Shown here in pieces: positions 17,012-28,126 of a stretch of DNA of 61,808 bases. Location: assembly GCA_947625805.1 (NCBI GenBank), contig CANQPT010000006.1, forward strand, positions 1 to 61,808, given 5' to 3'. This DNA comes from an uncultured Clostridia bacterium (GTDB taxonomy: Bacteria; Bacillota; Clostridia; Oscillospirales; CAG-272). The notes under the pieces were generated by a model. The model had not been told where the DNA came from. It saw nothing but the letters and a program-made list of their open reading frames with translations, and did not search any database. Position 1 is the stretch's first letter. Each line of letters begins with the position of its first letter. The translations under genes were made by a program, and so were the position numbers.

Positions 17012-17278
17012 ATGGCTGAAGTAACAGAACGCAATCTGCGCAAAACCAGAACAGGCAAAGTGGTAAGCGCCAAGATGGATAAGACGGTCGTCGTCGCCAT
17101 CGAGGACAACGTCAAGCATCCCAAGTACGGCAAGGTTATAAAGAGAACGGTGAAAATTCACGCACACGACCAAAGCAACACCTGCGGTGTCGGTGACAAG
17201 GTAACCGTCATGGAAACAAGACCGCTGTCCAAGACCAAGAGATGGCGCCTTGTGAATATCATTGAGAAAGCGAAATAA
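17012..17278 (+). CDS. rpsQ: 30S ribosomal protein S17
   Basis: [25 protein letters not shown]. Confidence 0.96.
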   Translation: MAEVTERNLRKTRTGKVVSAKMDKTVVVAIEDNVKHPKYGKVIKRTVKIHAHDQSNTCGVGDKVTVMETRPLSKTKRWRLVNIIEKAK

Positions 17279-17321
17279 GTAGGTACGACAAAGTTCGTGC
17301 ACGAAAAAGGAGGAACGCACA

Positions 17322-17690
17322 GTGATACAGCAACAGTCACTTATGAAGGTTGCCGATAACACAGGAGCCAAAGAACTCATGTGCATTCGCGTACTCGGCG
17401 GCTCGGGCCGCAGATATGCGAATATCGGCGACATCGTGGTATGCTCTGTCAAGAAGGCTGCGCCCGGCGGAACGGTCAAAAAGGGCGAGGTCGTAAAAGC
17501 AGTGGTAGTCAGAACGGTCAAGGGCGTGAAACGCGCCGACGGTTCATATATCAAATTCGACGAGAACGCAGCGGTCATTATCCGTGATGATAAGACGCCG
17601 CGCGGGACCCGTATCTTCGGGCCTGTGGCAAGAGAACTTCGGGATCACGACTTCCTGAAGATCATGTCCCTCGCTCCGGAAGTGCTGTAA
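17322..17690 (+). CDS. rplN: 50S ribosomal protein L14 (GTG start)
   Basis: [27 protein letters not shown]. Confidence 0.97.
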   Translation: MIQQQSLMKVADNTGAKELMCIRVLGGSGRRYANIGDIVVCSVKKAAPGGTVKKGEVVKAVVVRTVKGVKRADGSYIKFDENAAVIIRDDKTPRGTRIFGPVARELRDHDFLKIMSLAPEVL

Positions 17691-17705
17691 AGGAGGAAAC
17701 GGAAT

Positions 17706-18020
17706 ATGGCTCATCTCAAGATCAGAAAAGGCGATACCGTTGTTGTCCTTTCCGGCGACGATAAAGGCAAGAAGGGCAAGGTGCTTGCCGCTTCTCCGAA
17801 GGAACGCAAGGTCATCGTTGAGGGCATCAACATCGTAAAGAAACACGTAAAACCCCGCAGACAGGGCGACAACGGCGGAATCATCGACGTCGAGGGCGCA
17901 CTGTACGCGGACAAGGTCGCGCTTTACTGCGACAAATGCGGCAAGGCCACTCGCGTCTCTCACCGCTTTGAGGACGGCAAGAAGGTCCGCGTATGCGCCA
18001 AGTGCGGCGAAAATCTGTAA
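17706..18020 (+). CDS. rplX: 50S ribosomal protein L24
   Basis: [23 protein letters not shown]. Confidence 0.96.
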   Translation: MAHLKIRKGDTVVVLSGDDKGKKGKVLAASPKERKVIVEGINIVKKHVKPRRQGDNGGIIDVEGALYADKVALYCDKCGKATRVSHRFEDGKKVRVCAKCGENL

Positions 18021-18036
18021 TGGGAGGGTGTAGGAT

Positions 18037-18576
18037 ATGTCAAGATTAAGAGAACTTTATCAGGGCGAAATCGCACCCGCTCTCATGAAGAAATTCGAGT
18101 ACAAGAGTCCCATGCAGATCCCCAAACTCGACAAGGTCGTGATCAACGTCGGCGCCGGGGACGCTAAGGACAACACCAAGGTGATCGACAACGTCATCGA
18201 GGACATCACGCTGATCGCAGGTCAGAGAGCGGTTCCGACCTATGCGAGAAAGAGCGTTGCAAACTTCAAGCTCCGTGAGGGCATGAAGATCGGCGTCAAG
18301 GTCACACTGCGCGGCGAGAGAATGTATGAGTTTGTCGACAAACTCTTCGGATTCGCTCTTCCCCGTGTGCGTGACTTTAAGGGAATCAATCCCAACGCCT
18401 TTGACGGACGCGGCAACTACTCTCTCGGTCTGAAGGAGCAGTTGATCTTCCCGGAGATCGAGTACGATAAGATCGACAAGATCCGCGGTATGGACATCGC
18501 ATTCGTCACCACGGCGAAAACCGATCAAGAAGCAAAAGAGCTGCTCACTCTGCTGGGCGCTCCGTTCGCGAAATAA
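18037..18576 (+). CDS. rplE: 50S ribosomal protein L5
   Basis: [31 protein letters not shown]. Confidence 0.97.
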   Translation: MSRLRELYQGEIAPALMKKFEYKSPMQIPKLDKVVINVGAGDAKDNTKVIDNVIEDITLIAGQRAVPTYARKSVANFKLREGMKIGVKVTLRGERMYEFVDKLFGFALPRVRDFKGINPNAFDGRGNYSLGLKEQLIFPEIEYDKIDKIRGMDIAFVTTAKTDQEAKELLTLLGAPFAK

Positions 18577-18590
18577 GGAGGGACGGTATA

Positions 18591-18776
18591 ATGGCAAAAA
18601 AGGCAATGATCTTGAAGCAGCAGAAGCCGCAGAAGTATTCCACCAGAGAGTACAACCGCTGCAAAATCTGCGGGCGTCCCCACGCTTATCTGCGCAAGTT
18701 CGGCATCTGCCGTATTTGCTTCCGTGAGTTGGCCTACAAGGGTCAGATCCCGGGCGTAAAGAAGGCTTCGTGGTAA
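18591..18776 (+). CDS. rpsN: 30S ribosomal protein S14 type Z
   Basis: [39 protein letters not shown]. Confidence 0.97.
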   Translation: MAKKAMILKQQKPQKYSTREYNRCKICGRPHAYLRKFGICRICFRELAYKGQIPGVKKASW

Positions 18777-18899
18777 GTTAGACTTCAGTTGATTACAGTC
18801 AACTCCAATCGGCCGATAGGAAACGGCAAAAGCCGTTTAACCGTCGGCTTGCAACCCCGGACGGGGTAGCAAGAGATAAACTTGCATTCAGGAGGAAGA
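18777..18899 (+). promoter_or_regulatory. structured intergenic segment between rpsN and rpsH
   Basis: three hairpins: GTTGATTACAGTCAAC; AAACGGCAAAAGCCGTTT; CTTGCAACCCCGGACGGGGTAGCAAG. Confidence 0.5.
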
Positions 18900-18903
18900 A
18901 ACG

Positions 18904-19299
18904 ATGCAGATTTCAGATGTGATTGCGGATATGCTGACAAGAATACGCAACGCAAACGATGCTAAGCACAGCACGGTGGATATCCCCGCCTCCAATATGA
19001 AAAAGGCGATCGCCCAGATCCTCGTGGACGAGGGTTATGTTTCCGGCTTCCAGGTTGTGGACGACGGCAAGCAGGGCATCATTCGTGTCACGCTCAAGTA
19101 CAACGGCAAAGAGAAGGTCTTAAAGGGCCTCAAGCGCGTTTCCAAGCCGGGCTTGCGGATTTACGCAAGTTGTGAGGAGATGCCCCGGGTCATGAACGGA
19201 CTCGGCATTGCGGTCGTATCCACTTCTAAGGGGATTATGACCGACAGACAGGCAAGAAAAGAAAATGTCGGCGGCGAAGTGCTCGCTTTCATTTGGTAA
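18904..19299 (+). CDS. rpsH: 30S ribosomal protein S8
   Basis: [18 protein letters not shown]. Confidence 0.97.
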   Translation: MQISDVIADMLTRIRNANDAKHSTVDIPASNMKKAIAQILVDEGYVSGFQVVDDGKQGIIRVTLKYNGKEKVLKGLKRVSKPGLRIYASCEEMPRVMNGLGIAVVSTSKGIMTDRQARKENVGGEVLAFIW

Positions 19300-19320
19300 A
19301 CGAAACGGGAGGAAGACAAT

Positions 19321-19860
19321 ATGTCAAGAATTGGTAGAATGCCGATCACCGTTCCCGCGGGCGTGGACGTCACCATCGCACCCGATAATACCGTTACCGT
19401 GAAGGGACCGAAGGGAACGCTGACACAGAACTTTCATGCAAATATGACCATTCGCCGGGACGGTGAAACCATTCTGGTGGAGCGTCCGGACGATCAGAAA
19501 GAGAACAGGGCTCTGCACGGGCTGACCCGCTCGCTGCTCAACAACATGGTAGTGGGCGTGACCGAGGGCTATTCCAAGACTTTGGAGATCGTCGGTGTGG
19601 GATACAGAGCGGCCAAGGAGGGCAAGAGCCTGAAACTCGGCCTCGGCTACTCGCACGGTATCACCATCGAGGAAGAGAACGGGATTACCTATGAGGTTCC
19701 CAATCAGAACACCATCATCGTACATGGCATCAGCAAAGAGGCAGTCGGCCAGGCGGCGGCGATTATTCGCTCCAAGCGTCCGCCGGAGCCGTATCTGGGC
19801 AAGGGTGTCAAGTATGCGGATGAGCATATCCGCCGCAAGGCCGGCAAGGCCGGGAAATAA
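19321..19860 (+). CDS. rplF: 50S ribosomal protein L6
   Basis: [17 protein letters not shown]...[17 protein letters not shown]. Confidence 0.97.
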   Translation: MSRIGRMPITVPAGVDVTIAPDNTVTVKGPKGTLTQNFHANMTIRRDGETILVERPDDQKENRALHGLTRSLLNNMVVGVTEGYSKTLEIVGVGYRAAKEGKSLKLGLGYSHGITIEEENGITYEVPNQNTIIVHGISKEAVGQAAAIIRSKRPPEPYLGKGVKYADEHIRRKAGKAGK

Positions 19861-19880
19861 AGAAAGGAGTGGAGTGTAAT

Positions 19881-20240
19881 ATGGTATCGAAAATGGATTC
19901 AAACAAGGCTCGTCTGAAAAGACATAGGAGAGTCCGTGCCAAAATTTCCGGTACGGCAGAGCGTCCGCGTCTGTGCGTGTTCCGTTCCAATCAGAACATC
20001 AGCGCTCAGATTATCGACGACGCGGCCGGCGTAACGCTGGTAAGCGCCTCCACCCTGGAAGCAGCCTTTGAAGGCTCCGGCTCTAACAAGCAAGCCGCCA
20101 AGAAGGTAGGAGCAACGATCGCCGAAAGAGCAATCGAGAAAGGAATCACCAATGTGGTATTCGACCGCGGCGGATATATCTACCACGGAAGAGTGCTTGA
20201 ACTTGCGGAAGGCGCCCGTGAGGGCGGCCTCAAGTTCTAA
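19881..20240 (+). CDS. rplR: 50S ribosomal protein L18
   Basis: [30 protein letters not shown]. Confidence 0.97.
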   Translation: MVSKMDSNKARLKRHRRVRAKISGTAERPRLCVFRSNQNISAQIIDDAAGVTLVSASTLEAAFEGSGSNKQAAKKVGATIAERAIEKGITNVVFDRGGYIYHGRVLELAEGAREGGLKF

Positions 20241-20258
20241 GGTGTAAGGAGGATAAGC

Positions 20259-20762
20259 ATGGCTAACAATTTCGATCCCGCAACCGTGGATCTCAAAGAA
20301 ACCCTGGTTGCGATCAACCGTGTATCCAAAACCGTCAAGGGTGGTCGTATTGCTCGTTTTACCGCGATTATGGTCGTCGGTGACGGTGAGGGACACGTCG
20401 GATACGGTCTGGGTAAAGCCGCTGAGGTACCGGACGCGATCCGCAAAGGCATCGAGGATGCCAAGAAGAATATGATCACGGTCGCCATGAACGGAACGAC
20501 CATTCCGCACGAGGTGACCGGAGTTTACGGAGCAGGTAAGGTTCTTTTGAAGCCGGCCGCAGAAGGTACCGGTATCATCGCAGGCGGTCCTGTCCGTGCC
20601 GTGCTGGAAAGCGCGGGAATCAAGAACATCAGAAGCAAATGTCTGCGCTCCAACAACAGAGTCAACGTGGTAAAGGCGACCTTCGAGGGTCTTAAGAGCC
20701 TGCGCACGGCTGAGGAAGTTGCCGAAATGCGCGGTAAGAGCGTTGCAGAGATCAAGGGTTAA
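20259..20762 (+). CDS. rpsE: 30S ribosomal protein S5
   Basis: [37 protein letters not shown]. Confidence 0.97.
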   Translation: MANNFDPATVDLKETLVAINRVSKTVKGGRIARFTAIMVVGDGEGHVGYGLGKAAEVPDAIRKGIEDAKKNMITVAMNGTTIPHEVTGVYGAGKVLLKPAAEGTGIIAGGPVRAVLESAGIKNIRSKCLRSNNRVNVVKATFEGLKSLRTAEEVAEMRGKSVAEIKG

Positions 20763-20775
20763 GGAGGCTTTCGGA

Positions 20776-20958
20776 ATGGAACAAGCAAAGGTAACTTTGA
20801 AAAAGAGCCTGATCGGCGCCAAACCGAATCAGAAAGCCACCGCTGCCTCGCTGGGTTTGAATAAAATCGGCGATAGCTGCACACATGCAAAAGGTCCGGT
20901 GCTCGACGGCAAGGTCAAGGTGCTTTCTCACCTTGTCACTGTTGAAGATGCGAAATAA
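20776..20958 (+). CDS. rpmD: 50S ribosomal protein L30
   Basis: KVTLKKSLIGAKPNQKATAASLGL; syntenic. Confidence 0.94.
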   Translation: MEQAKVTLKKSLIGAKPNQKATAASLGLNKIGDSCTHAKGPVLDGKVKVLSHLVTVEDAK

Positions 20959-20997
20959 CCGGATGGTGTTCAAAGATTTAGACAAGGAGGGTAGCTT

Positions 20998-21438
20998 ATG
21001 AAGCTCCATGAACTTTCCCCGGCGGCAGGCTCCGCAAAACCTGCATGGCGTAAGGGCAGAGGACCGGGCTCAGGCAACGGAAAGACCGCGGGCAAGGGCC
21101 ACAAGGGTCAGAACGCCCGTTCGGGCGGCGGCGTCCGTCCCGGATTTGAAGGCGGTCAGATTCCGCTTTACAGAAAGCTTCCGAAAAGAGGCTTCCACAA
21201 CAAGTTTTCTACGATTTATTCGATCGTCAACGTTGAAACGCTCAACCGTTTTGATGACGGAGCAGTAGTTGATCTGAACGCTCTCATAGAGAGCGGCGTG
21301 ATCCGCAAGGCAAACGACGGACTTAAGGTTCTCGGCCGCGGTGAGATCACAAAGAAATTAACCGTAAAGGCGTCGATCTTTTCAGCTGCTGCAAAGGAAA
21401 AGATTGAGGTAGCAGGTGGGAAGGCAGAGGTGATTTAA
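20998..21438 (+). CDS. rplO: 50S ribosomal protein L15
   Basis: [38 protein letters not shown]. Confidence 0.97.
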   Translation: MKLHELSPAAGSAKPAWRKGRGPGSGNGKTAGKGHKGQNARSGGGVRPGFEGGQIPLYRKLPKRGFHNKFSTIYSIVNVETLNRFDDGAVVDLNALIESGVIRKANDGLKVLGRGEITKKLTVKASIFSAAAKEKIEVAGGKAEVI

Positions 21439-21439
21439 G

Positions 21440-22765
21440 GTGTTAAAGACTCTGCGTAATGCCTGGGCGGTACCGGAACTGCGAAAGAAGATGATTTTTA
21501 CCGTCTTTATCCTGGTTCTCTACCGGCTCGGGTGCCAGATCCCCGTTCCTTATATCGACTCAGCCAGACTCTCGGAGATTATGACCACGGTTGCGACCGA
21601 TGGCTCGATCTTGGAGTATCTGAACATTCTGTCGGGTAACGCGTTCCAGAGAGCGACTCTGTTCGCGCTGTCCATCACCCCCTATATTACGGCGTCCATC
21701 GTGATGCAGCTGCTGACCATCGCACTGCCCCCGCTCGAAAAACTGAGCAAGCAGGGCGAGGAGGGAAGAAAGAAGATCAACCAGATCACCCGTGTGGTCA
21801 CGGTCGCGCTGGGTATCATCACCGCTTACGGGTATTATACCTATCTGCGCGCATCGGTTTCCGCCGGCGGTTACGACCTTCTCGTGGACAGCAGTCTGCC
21901 CAACTGGTTTATGATGATCGTCATCATTGCCTGCTACTCGGCGGGTGCTGCGCTCATCATGTGGATGGGTGAGAAAATCAACGAATTCGGAATCGGAAAC
22001 GGTATTTCCATCATCCTGTTCGCAAACATCATCTCCCGTGCACCCAGCATGGTTACCACCATGGCCAATTGGTGCAGAGAAGGTGTGACCGGCGTGGTCA
22101 AGGTGATCGTTGCTGTGATTATCGTGCTGCTGGTTGTCGGATTCGTGGTATTCATCACCAACTCCGAGCGCCGTATCTCGGTCCAGTACGCCAAGAAGGT
22201 GGTAGGACGCAAGATGTACGGCGGCCAGTCGACCAACCTGCCGATCAAACTGAATATGTCCGGCGTTATGCCGATCATCTTCTCCAACTCGATCGTCGCC
22301 CTTCCCGGTACGATCGCCATGATGTTCGGTAAGGATGTAAACAATACGACAGGTTTCTGGCACGGATTTCTCAGCGTGTTCAGCTACAATTCCTGGCTGT
22401 ATATCGTGCTGTTCACCGTGCTGATCATCGCATTTTCCTATTTCTATATTGCGATCTCCTTTAATCCTGTTGAGGTGGCCAACAACCTCCGGAACAACGG
22501 CGGATTTGTACCCGGTATCCGTCCGGGACGCCCGACCTCCGAGTATATCACCAAGATCCTCAACAAGATCACTTTGATCGGCGCGGCGTTCCTTGCGGTT
22601 GTCGCAGTGCTCCCGCTGGTCGTGAATACAGTTTCCGGCGGTGCAGTCAGCGGTATCGCGTTCAGCGGCTCGTCACTTCTCATCGTAGTCGGTGTTGCGC
22701 TTGAAACCGTGCGCGAACTGGAAGCACAGATGACCATGCGTCATTACAAAGGCTTTTTGGAGTGA
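21440..22765 (+). CDS. secY: preprotein translocase subunit SecY (GTG start)
   Basis: 10-TM-like translocase sequence; LFALSITPYITASIVMQLL; NLRNNGGFVPGIRPGRPTSEYI. Confidence 0.97.
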   Translation: MLKTLRNAWAVPELRKKMIFTVFILVLYRLGCQIPVPYIDSARLSEIMTTVATDGSILEYLNILSGNAFQRATLFALSITPYITASIVMQLLTIALPPLEKLSKQGEEGRKKINQITRVVTVALGIITAYGYYTYLRASVSAGGYDLLVDSSLPNWFMMIVIIACYSAGAALIMWMGEKINEFGIGNGISIILFANIISRAPSMVTTMANWCREGVTGVVKVIVAVIIVLLVVGFVVFITNSERRISVQYAKKVVGRKMYGGQSTNLPIKLNMSGVMPIIFSNSIVALPGTIAMMFGKDVNNTTGFWHGFLSVFSYNSWLYIVLFTVLIIAFSYFYIAISFNPVEVANNLRNNGGFVPGIRPGRPTSEYITKILNKITLIGAAFLAVVAVLPLVVNTVSGGAVSGIAFSGSSLLIVVGVALETVRELEAQMTMRHYKGFLE

Positions 22766-22771
22766 TACCAA

Positions 22772-23413
22772 ATGAATTTGATCTTTTTGGGTGCGCCCGG
22801 CGCCGGTAAAGGCACGCTTGCGGGCGCGGTCGAAAAAGAGTACGGCATTCCTTCCGTTTCCACGGGCAATCTGCTCCGTGAAGCGATCGCGGCAGGCAAC
22901 CAATTGGGTGCCCTTGCAAAGAGTTATATCGATGCGGGTGACTTGGTGCCTGACGCTGTGGTCATTGATTTAATCAAAGCGCGGCTTTCTGAGGCAGACT
23001 GTGCGCAGGGCTTTATCTTAGACGGATTCCCGCGCACGGTCGCCCAGGCCCAAGCGCTGGACGATATGGGCGTGTCCATCGACTGCGCGGTCAGTCTGGA
23101 AATTCCGGACGATCAGATCACAGAGCGTCTGAGCGGACGTTTGGTCTGTCCCAAGTGCGGCGCAAGTTACCAAGCCGAGACCCGTCCGTCGGCGGACGGC
23201 GTACACTGCGACAATGACGGCCAAACGCTGACCCGACGGGCGGACGACGAGCCTGAGGTGGTGCGCAGTCGTTTGGAGGTTTATCATCAGACCACCGAGC
23301 CGCTGATTGCCTACTACCGGAACAAGGGTCTGCTGAAGACGATCGACGTATCGGTATGTTTTGAATACAGCATGGAGCAATTCCGTGCCATCGCAAAGGC
23401 AGGCGGACAATGA
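22772..23413 (+). CDS. adk: adenylate kinase
   Basis: LIFLGAPGAGKGT...GFILDGFPRTVAQA; zinc lid CPKCG. Confidence 0.97.
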   Translation: MNLIFLGAPGAGKGTLAGAVEKEYGIPSVSTGNLLREAIAAGNQLGALAKSYIDAGDLVPDAVVIDLIKARLSEADCAQGFILDGFPRTVAQAQALDDMGVSIDCAVSLEIPDDQITERLSGRLVCPKCGASYQAETRPSADGVHCDNDGQTLTRRADDEPEVVRSRLEVYHQTTEPLIAYYRNKGLLKTIDVSVCFEYSMEQFRAIAKAGGQ

Positions 23414-24162
23414 TCCGATTGAAAACTCCGGATCAGATCCGGGCAATGCGGGAGGCCGGCAGGATCACGGGCGAGGCGCTTTTGCTTGCAGGGCAAGCGA
23501 TCCGACCCGGCGTGACTACCAAACACCTTGACGACATAATCCGACACTATATTGAGAAGTGCGGAGCGCGTCCGTCTTTCCTTGGTCTGTACGGTTTTCC
23601 GGGGAGCGCATGTATCAGCCTCAACGATCAGGTGATCCACGGTATTCCGTCACCGGACGTGGTCATTGAAGAGGGAGATTTGGTCAAAATCGACGTGGGC
23701 GCCTTTAAGGGCGGCTTTCACGGAGATGCGGCGCGTACCTTTGCGTGCGGCACTATCACCCCCGAGGCGCAAAAACTGATCGACGTTACCAAGCAGTCTT
23801 TCTTTCGGGGCATGGAACAGGTAAGGCCCGGCGGCAGGATCGGCGACATCGGCCACGCGGTACAAAGTTACGTGGAGGGATTCGGTTACAGCGCCGTGCG
23901 CGATTACGTCGGACACGGCGTAGGAAACGACCTGCACGAGGACCCGGAGGTACCCAACTTCGGCAAACCCGGCAGAGGCATTCGCCTGACAGTCGGAATG
24001 ACGCTTGCCATCGAGCCGATGATCAATGCCGGCACTGAAAAGGTGCGGGTGCTCTCTGACAGATGGACGGTAGTCACAGCGGACGGTGCGCTGTCCGCAC
24101 ACTACGAGAACACCGTCGCGCTGACCGATGAGGGGGCGCAGGCGCTGACCCTGGTGACCTGA
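23410..24162 (+). CDS. map: type I methionine aminopeptidase
   Basis: MIRLKTPDQIRAMREAGRI...DVGAFKGGFHGDAARTF...GHGVGNDLHEDP. Confidence 0.97.
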   Translation: MIRLKTPDQIRAMREAGRITGEALLLAGQAIRPGVTTKHLDDIIRHYIEKCGARPSFLGLYGFPGSACISLNDQVIHGIPSPDVVIEEGDLVKIDVGAFKGGFHGDAARTFACGTITPEAQKLIDVTKQSFFRGMEQVRPGGRIGDIGHAVQSYVEGFGYSAVRDYVGHGVGNDLHEDPEVPNFGKPGRGIRLTVGMTLAIEPMINAGTEKVRVLSDRWTVVTADGALSAHYENTVALTDEGAQALTLVT

Positions 24163-24446
24163 TGGACACACGGTTTGTATTGAGTCTTTCCGGCCGCGAC
24201 ATGGGCAGAGTTGCCCTGACGGTCGGGCAGACCGAGGACGGACGGGTGCTCATCGCGGACGGACGCACACACAAATTGGAACGACCCAAAAAAAAGAAGT
24301 TGAAGCATTTACTACCGATAGACTGCAATGCAGATCTGCTCGACTCTCTTATACACCGCGGCGCGCTGACCGATCGGGAGTTAGCGAAGGCGTGTAAGGC
24401 AGTCGAGGATGCTCTCGACCAAAACACGATAGGCTTGAAGGAGTGA
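24162..24446 (+). CDS. KOW/L14e-like RNA-binding protein
   Basis: located between map and inf[37 protein letters not shown]. Confidence 0.75.
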   Translation: MDTRFVLSLSGRDMGRVALTVGQTEDGRVLIADGRTHKLERPKKKKLKHLLPIDCNADLLDSLIHRGALTDRELAKACKAVEDALDQNTIGLKE

Positions 24447-24451
24447 TTATT

Positions 24452-24670
24452 CTGCCTAAAAATGATGTGATGGAGTTTGAAGGAGTAGTGCTGGAGGCTT
24501 TGCCGAATGCAACCTTCAAGGTCCGTTTGCCCAACGGACACATCGTGAACGCGACCATATCGGGCAAATTACGTATGAATTATATTTGGATATTACCGGG
24601 TGACAAGGTGACCGTTGAGGTTTCCGTCTACGATCTCACCAAGGGACGGATTACCTGGAGATCCAAGTGA
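24452..24670 (+). CDS. infA: translation initiation factor IF-1, apparent CTG start
   Basis: [55 protein letters not shown]. Confidence 0.93.
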   Translation: MPKNDVMEFEGVVLEALPNATFKVRLPNGHIVNATISGKLRMNYIWILPGDKVTVEVSVYDLTKGRITWRSK

Positions 24671-24688
24671 GAAAGGCTGGTGCAAAGA

Positions 24689-24802
24689 ATGAAAGTCAAA
24701 CCATCCGTAAAGAAAATCTGTGAAAAGTGCAAGATCATCAAAAGAAGAGGAATCGTGATGGTCATCTGCGAAAACCCCAAGCATAAGCAAAGACAGGGTT
24801 GA
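24689..24802 (+). CDS. rpmJ: 50S ribosomal protein L36
   Basis: [37 protein letters not shown] (37 aa, not in ORF track). Confidence 0.97.
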   Translation: MKVKPSVKKICEKCKIIKRRGIVMVICENPKHKQRQG

Positions 24803-24849
24803 GCGCACATTTCGAGATACAACTATGAACACAAGTAAGGAGAGATAAG

Positions 24850-25218
24850 ATGGCTCGTATAGCTGGTGTGGATATTCCCAACGCGAAAAGAGTGGAGATC
24901 GCTCTGACCTATATCTACGGAATAGGAAGAAAAAGCGCACAGGATATTCTGAGCGCGACCGGGATCGACCCGGATAAGCGCGCGAAGGATCTGACCGAGG
25001 AAGACATTGCGAAACTGCGTGACGAGATCGAGGAAAACTACAAGGTAGAGGGCGACCTTCGCCGTGACGTTGCGCTCGACATCAAGAACATGATCGAGAT
25101 CAACTGCTACCGCGGTATTCGTCATCGTAAGGGACTGCCCGTAAGAGGACAGAGAACCAAGACCAACGCAAGAACCCGTAAAGGTCCGGCAAAGACCATT
25201 GCGAACAAGAAGAAGTAA
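24850..25218 (+). CDS. rpsM: 30S ribosomal protein S13
   Basis: [26 protein letters not shown]. Confidence 0.97.
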   Translation: MARIAGVDIPNAKRVEIALTYIYGIGRKSAQDILSATGIDPDKRAKDLTEEDIAKLRDEIEENYKVEGDLRRDVALDIKNMIEINCYRGIRHRKGLPVRGQRTKTNARTRKGPAKTIANKKK

Positions 25219-25232
25219 GAGAGGGCAGAAAG

Positions 25233-25628
25233 ATGGCAAAGACAGCGAAAAGAGTTGTTAAGAGACGCCGCGAGCGCAAGAATATCGAAAAAGGCGTTGC
25301 GCATATCCGCTCTACTTTTAACAACACGATCATTACAATCACCGATACCAAAGGAAACGCGATTTCCTGGGCGAGCGCGGGTGAGATGGGCTTCAAGGGC
25401 TCGAGAAAATCCACTCCGTACGCTGCGCAGATGGCGGCCGAGCAGGCGGCAAAGCTGGCGGCGGATCAGGGTATGAAGAGCATCGAGGTGCTGGTCAAGG
25501 GCCCGGGCTCGGGACGTGAGAGCGCCATCCGCGCACTTGCTACTCAGGGCCTCGAGATCACCATGATCAAGGACGTGACCCCGATTCCGCACAACGGATG
25601 CAGACCGCCCAAGAGAAGACGTGTCTGA
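25233..25628 (+). CDS. rpsK: 30S ribosomal protein S11
   Basis: [30 protein letters not shown]. Confidence 0.97.
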   Translation: MAKTAKRVVKRRRERKNIEKGVAHIRSTFNNTIITITDTKGNAISWASAGEMGFKGSRKSTPYAAQMAAEQAAKLAADQGMKSIEVLVKGPGSGRESAIRALATQGLEITMIKDVTPIPHNGCRPPKRRRV

Positions 25629-25650
25629 GTTTTACAGGAGGTATTGAAGA

Positions 25651-26283
25651 ATGGCAAGATATACAGGACCTGCGTGCAAACTCTGCCGCAGAGAAAATCA
25701 GAAGCTCTTCTTAAAGGGCGAGCGTTGCCTGACCGGTAAGTGCGCGGTGACCCGCCGCGGTACCGCTCCGGGACAGCACGGCGCCGCACAGAAGAAGATG
25801 AAAGAGTACGGCATTCAGCTCCGTGAGAAGCAGAAAGCAAGAAGATATTACGGCGTCCTCGAAAAGCAGTTCAGAGGCTATTACACAATGGCCGAGAAGC
25901 AGGAGGGCGTGACCGGTGAAAATCTGCTCTGCATTCTGGAGCGCCGCTTGGACAATGTTGTTTACCGTATGGGTATGGCTTCCAGCAGAAAGGAAGCAAG
26001 ACAGTTGGTACTGCACGCTCACTTCCGTCTGAACGGCAAGAAGGCAACCATTCCGTCCATTATCCTCAAGGTCGGCGATGAGATCTCGGTCCGCGAGCAG
26101 AGCCGCGACAACGCCAAGATCAAGGAGTTGCTGGCAGATTTAGCAGACGCTAAGGGCGCAGGAACCGCATGGCTGGATGTGGACAAGGCAAACGCAACCG
26201 CAAAGGTCGTTGCCCTGCCCAAGAGAGAGGATATCGACTTTGAGGTGGACGAACAGCTCATCGTCGAGCTTTACTCGAAATAA
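25651..26283 (+). CDS. rpsD: 30S ribosomal protein S4
   Basis: [26 protein letters not shown]. Confidence 0.97.
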   Translation: MARYTGPACKLCRRENQKLFLKGERCLTGKCAVTRRGTAPGQHGAAQKKMKEYGIQLREKQKARRYYGVLEKQFRGYYTMAEKQEGVTGENLLCILERRLDNVVYRMGMASSRKEARQLVLHAHFRLNGKKATIPSIILKVGDEISVREQSRDNAKIKELLADLADAKGAGTAWLDVDKANATAKVVALPKREDIDFEVDEQLIVELYSK

Positions 26284-26356
26284 TCCGCATACCCTCCTGC
26301 CTGCGGCATAGGCCGCGAGGCACACTTGAAAACACAATCATATTAGGAGGAACAAC

Positions 26357-27307
26357 ATGATAGAAATCGAAAAGCCCAATATTTCCGTGCTCGAGATGAG
26401 CGACGACGGTACGGACGGAACATTTGTTGTAGAGCCGCTGGAGCGTGGTTTTGGTACAACGCTCGGTAACTCTCTGCGCCGTGTGCTGTTAAGTTCTCTT
26501 CCGGGCGTTGCAGTCACAAGCATCAAGATCGACGGCGTACTGCATGAGATTTCCTGCATGGACGGCGTCAAGGAAGACGTGACCGAGATCGTTCTGAACG
26601 TCAAGGGAATCGTTGCGAAACTGTATTCGGACGATCCGAAAACGGTTGTCATCGACGCAGACGGTCCGTGTGTGGTGACCGCCGGAGATATCAAGGGCGA
26701 CGCGGATATTGAAATTCTGAACCCGAGCCAGCATATCGCAACTGTGGCCGAGGGTACCCGCTTCTACATGGAGCTGACTTTCGATCACGGCAGAGGATAT
26801 GTTTCTCAGGAGAAAAATAAACAGAATAATCAACCGATTGTGGGAGTGATTTATACCGATAGTATCTACACCCCCGTATACAAGGCAAGTTATACCGTGG
26901 AGAACACCCGTGTGGGCAACGATATCGGTTATGACAAGCTGACGCTGAACGTTCTGACCAACGGAACGATCACCGCGAAAGAAGCGGTTTCACTCGGCGC
27001 CAAGATTCTCAACGAGCATCTCAACCTCTTTGTGGAGCTCAGCGATGAGGCCAAGAAGGCGGCGGTTATGATCGAGAGAGAAGAAACGATCAAGGAAAAA
27101 GTCCTTGAGATGACCATTGAGGAACTTGACATGTCCGTGCGCAGTTTCAACTGTTTGAAGCGCGCAGGCATTGACACGGTTGAGGATCTGATCAACAAGA
27201 CAGAGGAGGACATGATCAAAGTCCGTAATCTGGGTAAGAAAAGCCTCGAAGAGGTGATCGAAAAACTACATTCGCTCGGTCTTGACCTGAAGCGTGAAGA
27301 AGACTGA
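26357..27307 (+). CDS. rpoA: RNA polymerase alpha subunit
   Basis: [33 protein letters not shown]-terminal alpha-CTD. Confidence 0.98.
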   Translation: MIEIEKPNISVLEMSDDGTDGTFVVEPLERGFGTTLGNSLRRVLLSSLPGVAVTSIKIDGVLHEISCMDGVKEDVTEIVLNVKGIVAKLYSDDPKTVVIDADGPCVVTAGDIKGDADIEILNPSQHIATVAEGTRFYMELTFDHGRGYVSQEKNKQNNQPIVGVIYTDSIYTPVYKASYTVENTRVGNDIGYDKLTLNVLTNGTITAKEAVSLGAKILNEHLNLFVELSDEAKKAAVMIEREETIKEKVLEMTIEELDMSVRSFNCLKRAGIDTVEDLINKTEEDMIKVRNLGKKSLEEVIEKLHSLGLDLKREED

Positions 27308-27322
27308 CAGGAGGGATAGAAA

Positions 27323-27916
27323 ATGCCGGGAACAAGAAAACTTGGCAGAAAGACGGCGCACAGAAATCTGATGCTGCGCGGGATGGTGACCTATCTTTTG
27401 GAAAACGGAAAGATCGAAACCACCCTTACCAGAGCAAAGGAAGTTGCCGCTCTTACTGAGAAAATGATTACAGTGGGCAAGAAGAACACGCTTGCCGCTC
27501 GCCGTCAGGCAATGGCTTTTATAACAAAGGAAGACGTCGTGAGCAAGTTGTTCTCTGTGATTGCACCGGAGTATGCTGACAGAAACGGCGGTTACACGCA
27601 GATTTACAAACTCGGACCCCGTCGCGGCGACGCCGCTGAGATGGCTCTGATTCGTCTTGTAAAAGAGGCGGAAGAAGAAAAGAAAGAGGAGAAGCCCAAG
27701 AAGGGTACTTCCAAGAAAGCGTCTGCAAAGAAGGCGCCCGCAAAGAAAGCGGCTCCCAAGAAGGACGAGAGTCCGAAAGAAGAGAAGGCTGAAGAGGTGA
27801 AGGAGCCTGAGGTCGTGGAGACCGAGGCTGTCGAGACCGAGGCTGTCGAAACTGAGACGCCCGCTCCTGCAGCAGAGGCCGAAGCCGCTTCTGACCAACA
27901 AGCCACAGCCGAATAA
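27323..27916 (+). CDS. rplQ: 50S ribosomal protein L17 with Lys/Ala/Glu-rich C-terminal extension
   Basis: [32 protein letters not shown]. Confidence 0.96.
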   Translation: MPGTRKLGRKTAHRNLMLRGMVTYLLENGKIETTLTRAKEVAALTEKMITVGKKNTLAARRQAMAFITKEDVVSKLFSVIAPEYADRNGGYTQIYKLGPRRGDAAEMALIRLVKEAEEEKKEEKPKKGTSKKASAKKAPAKKAAPKKDESPKEEKAEEVKEPEVVETEAVETEAVETETPAPAAEAEAASDQQATAE

Positions 27917-27929
27917 TTGAACTTGTTTT

Positions 27930-27956
27930 AAGGGACCCTTTCAAAGGTCCCTTAAA
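27930..27956 (+). terminator. terminator of the S10-spc-alpha operon
   Basis: AAGGGACC-CTTTCAAA-GGTCCCTT. Confidence 0.7.
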
Positions 27957-28060
27957 ACTTTTGACACCCAAAACCGGGAGAGCAAAGATAAAGTTGCTTT
28001 CCCGATTTTTTGAAAATGTTCATTTGTCAAAATCAAAACGGATAGATTTCACAAATGCAC

Positions 28061-28089
28061 TTGACCGTGGCGCAAACAAAGTGTATAAT
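28061..28089 (+). promoter_or_regulatory. sigma-A promoter
   Basis: TTGACC-17 bp-TATAAT. Confidence 0.65.
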
Positions 28090-28126
28090 AATACTGTATA
28101 AGAAAAAATACCCAAGGGGTGGAACG

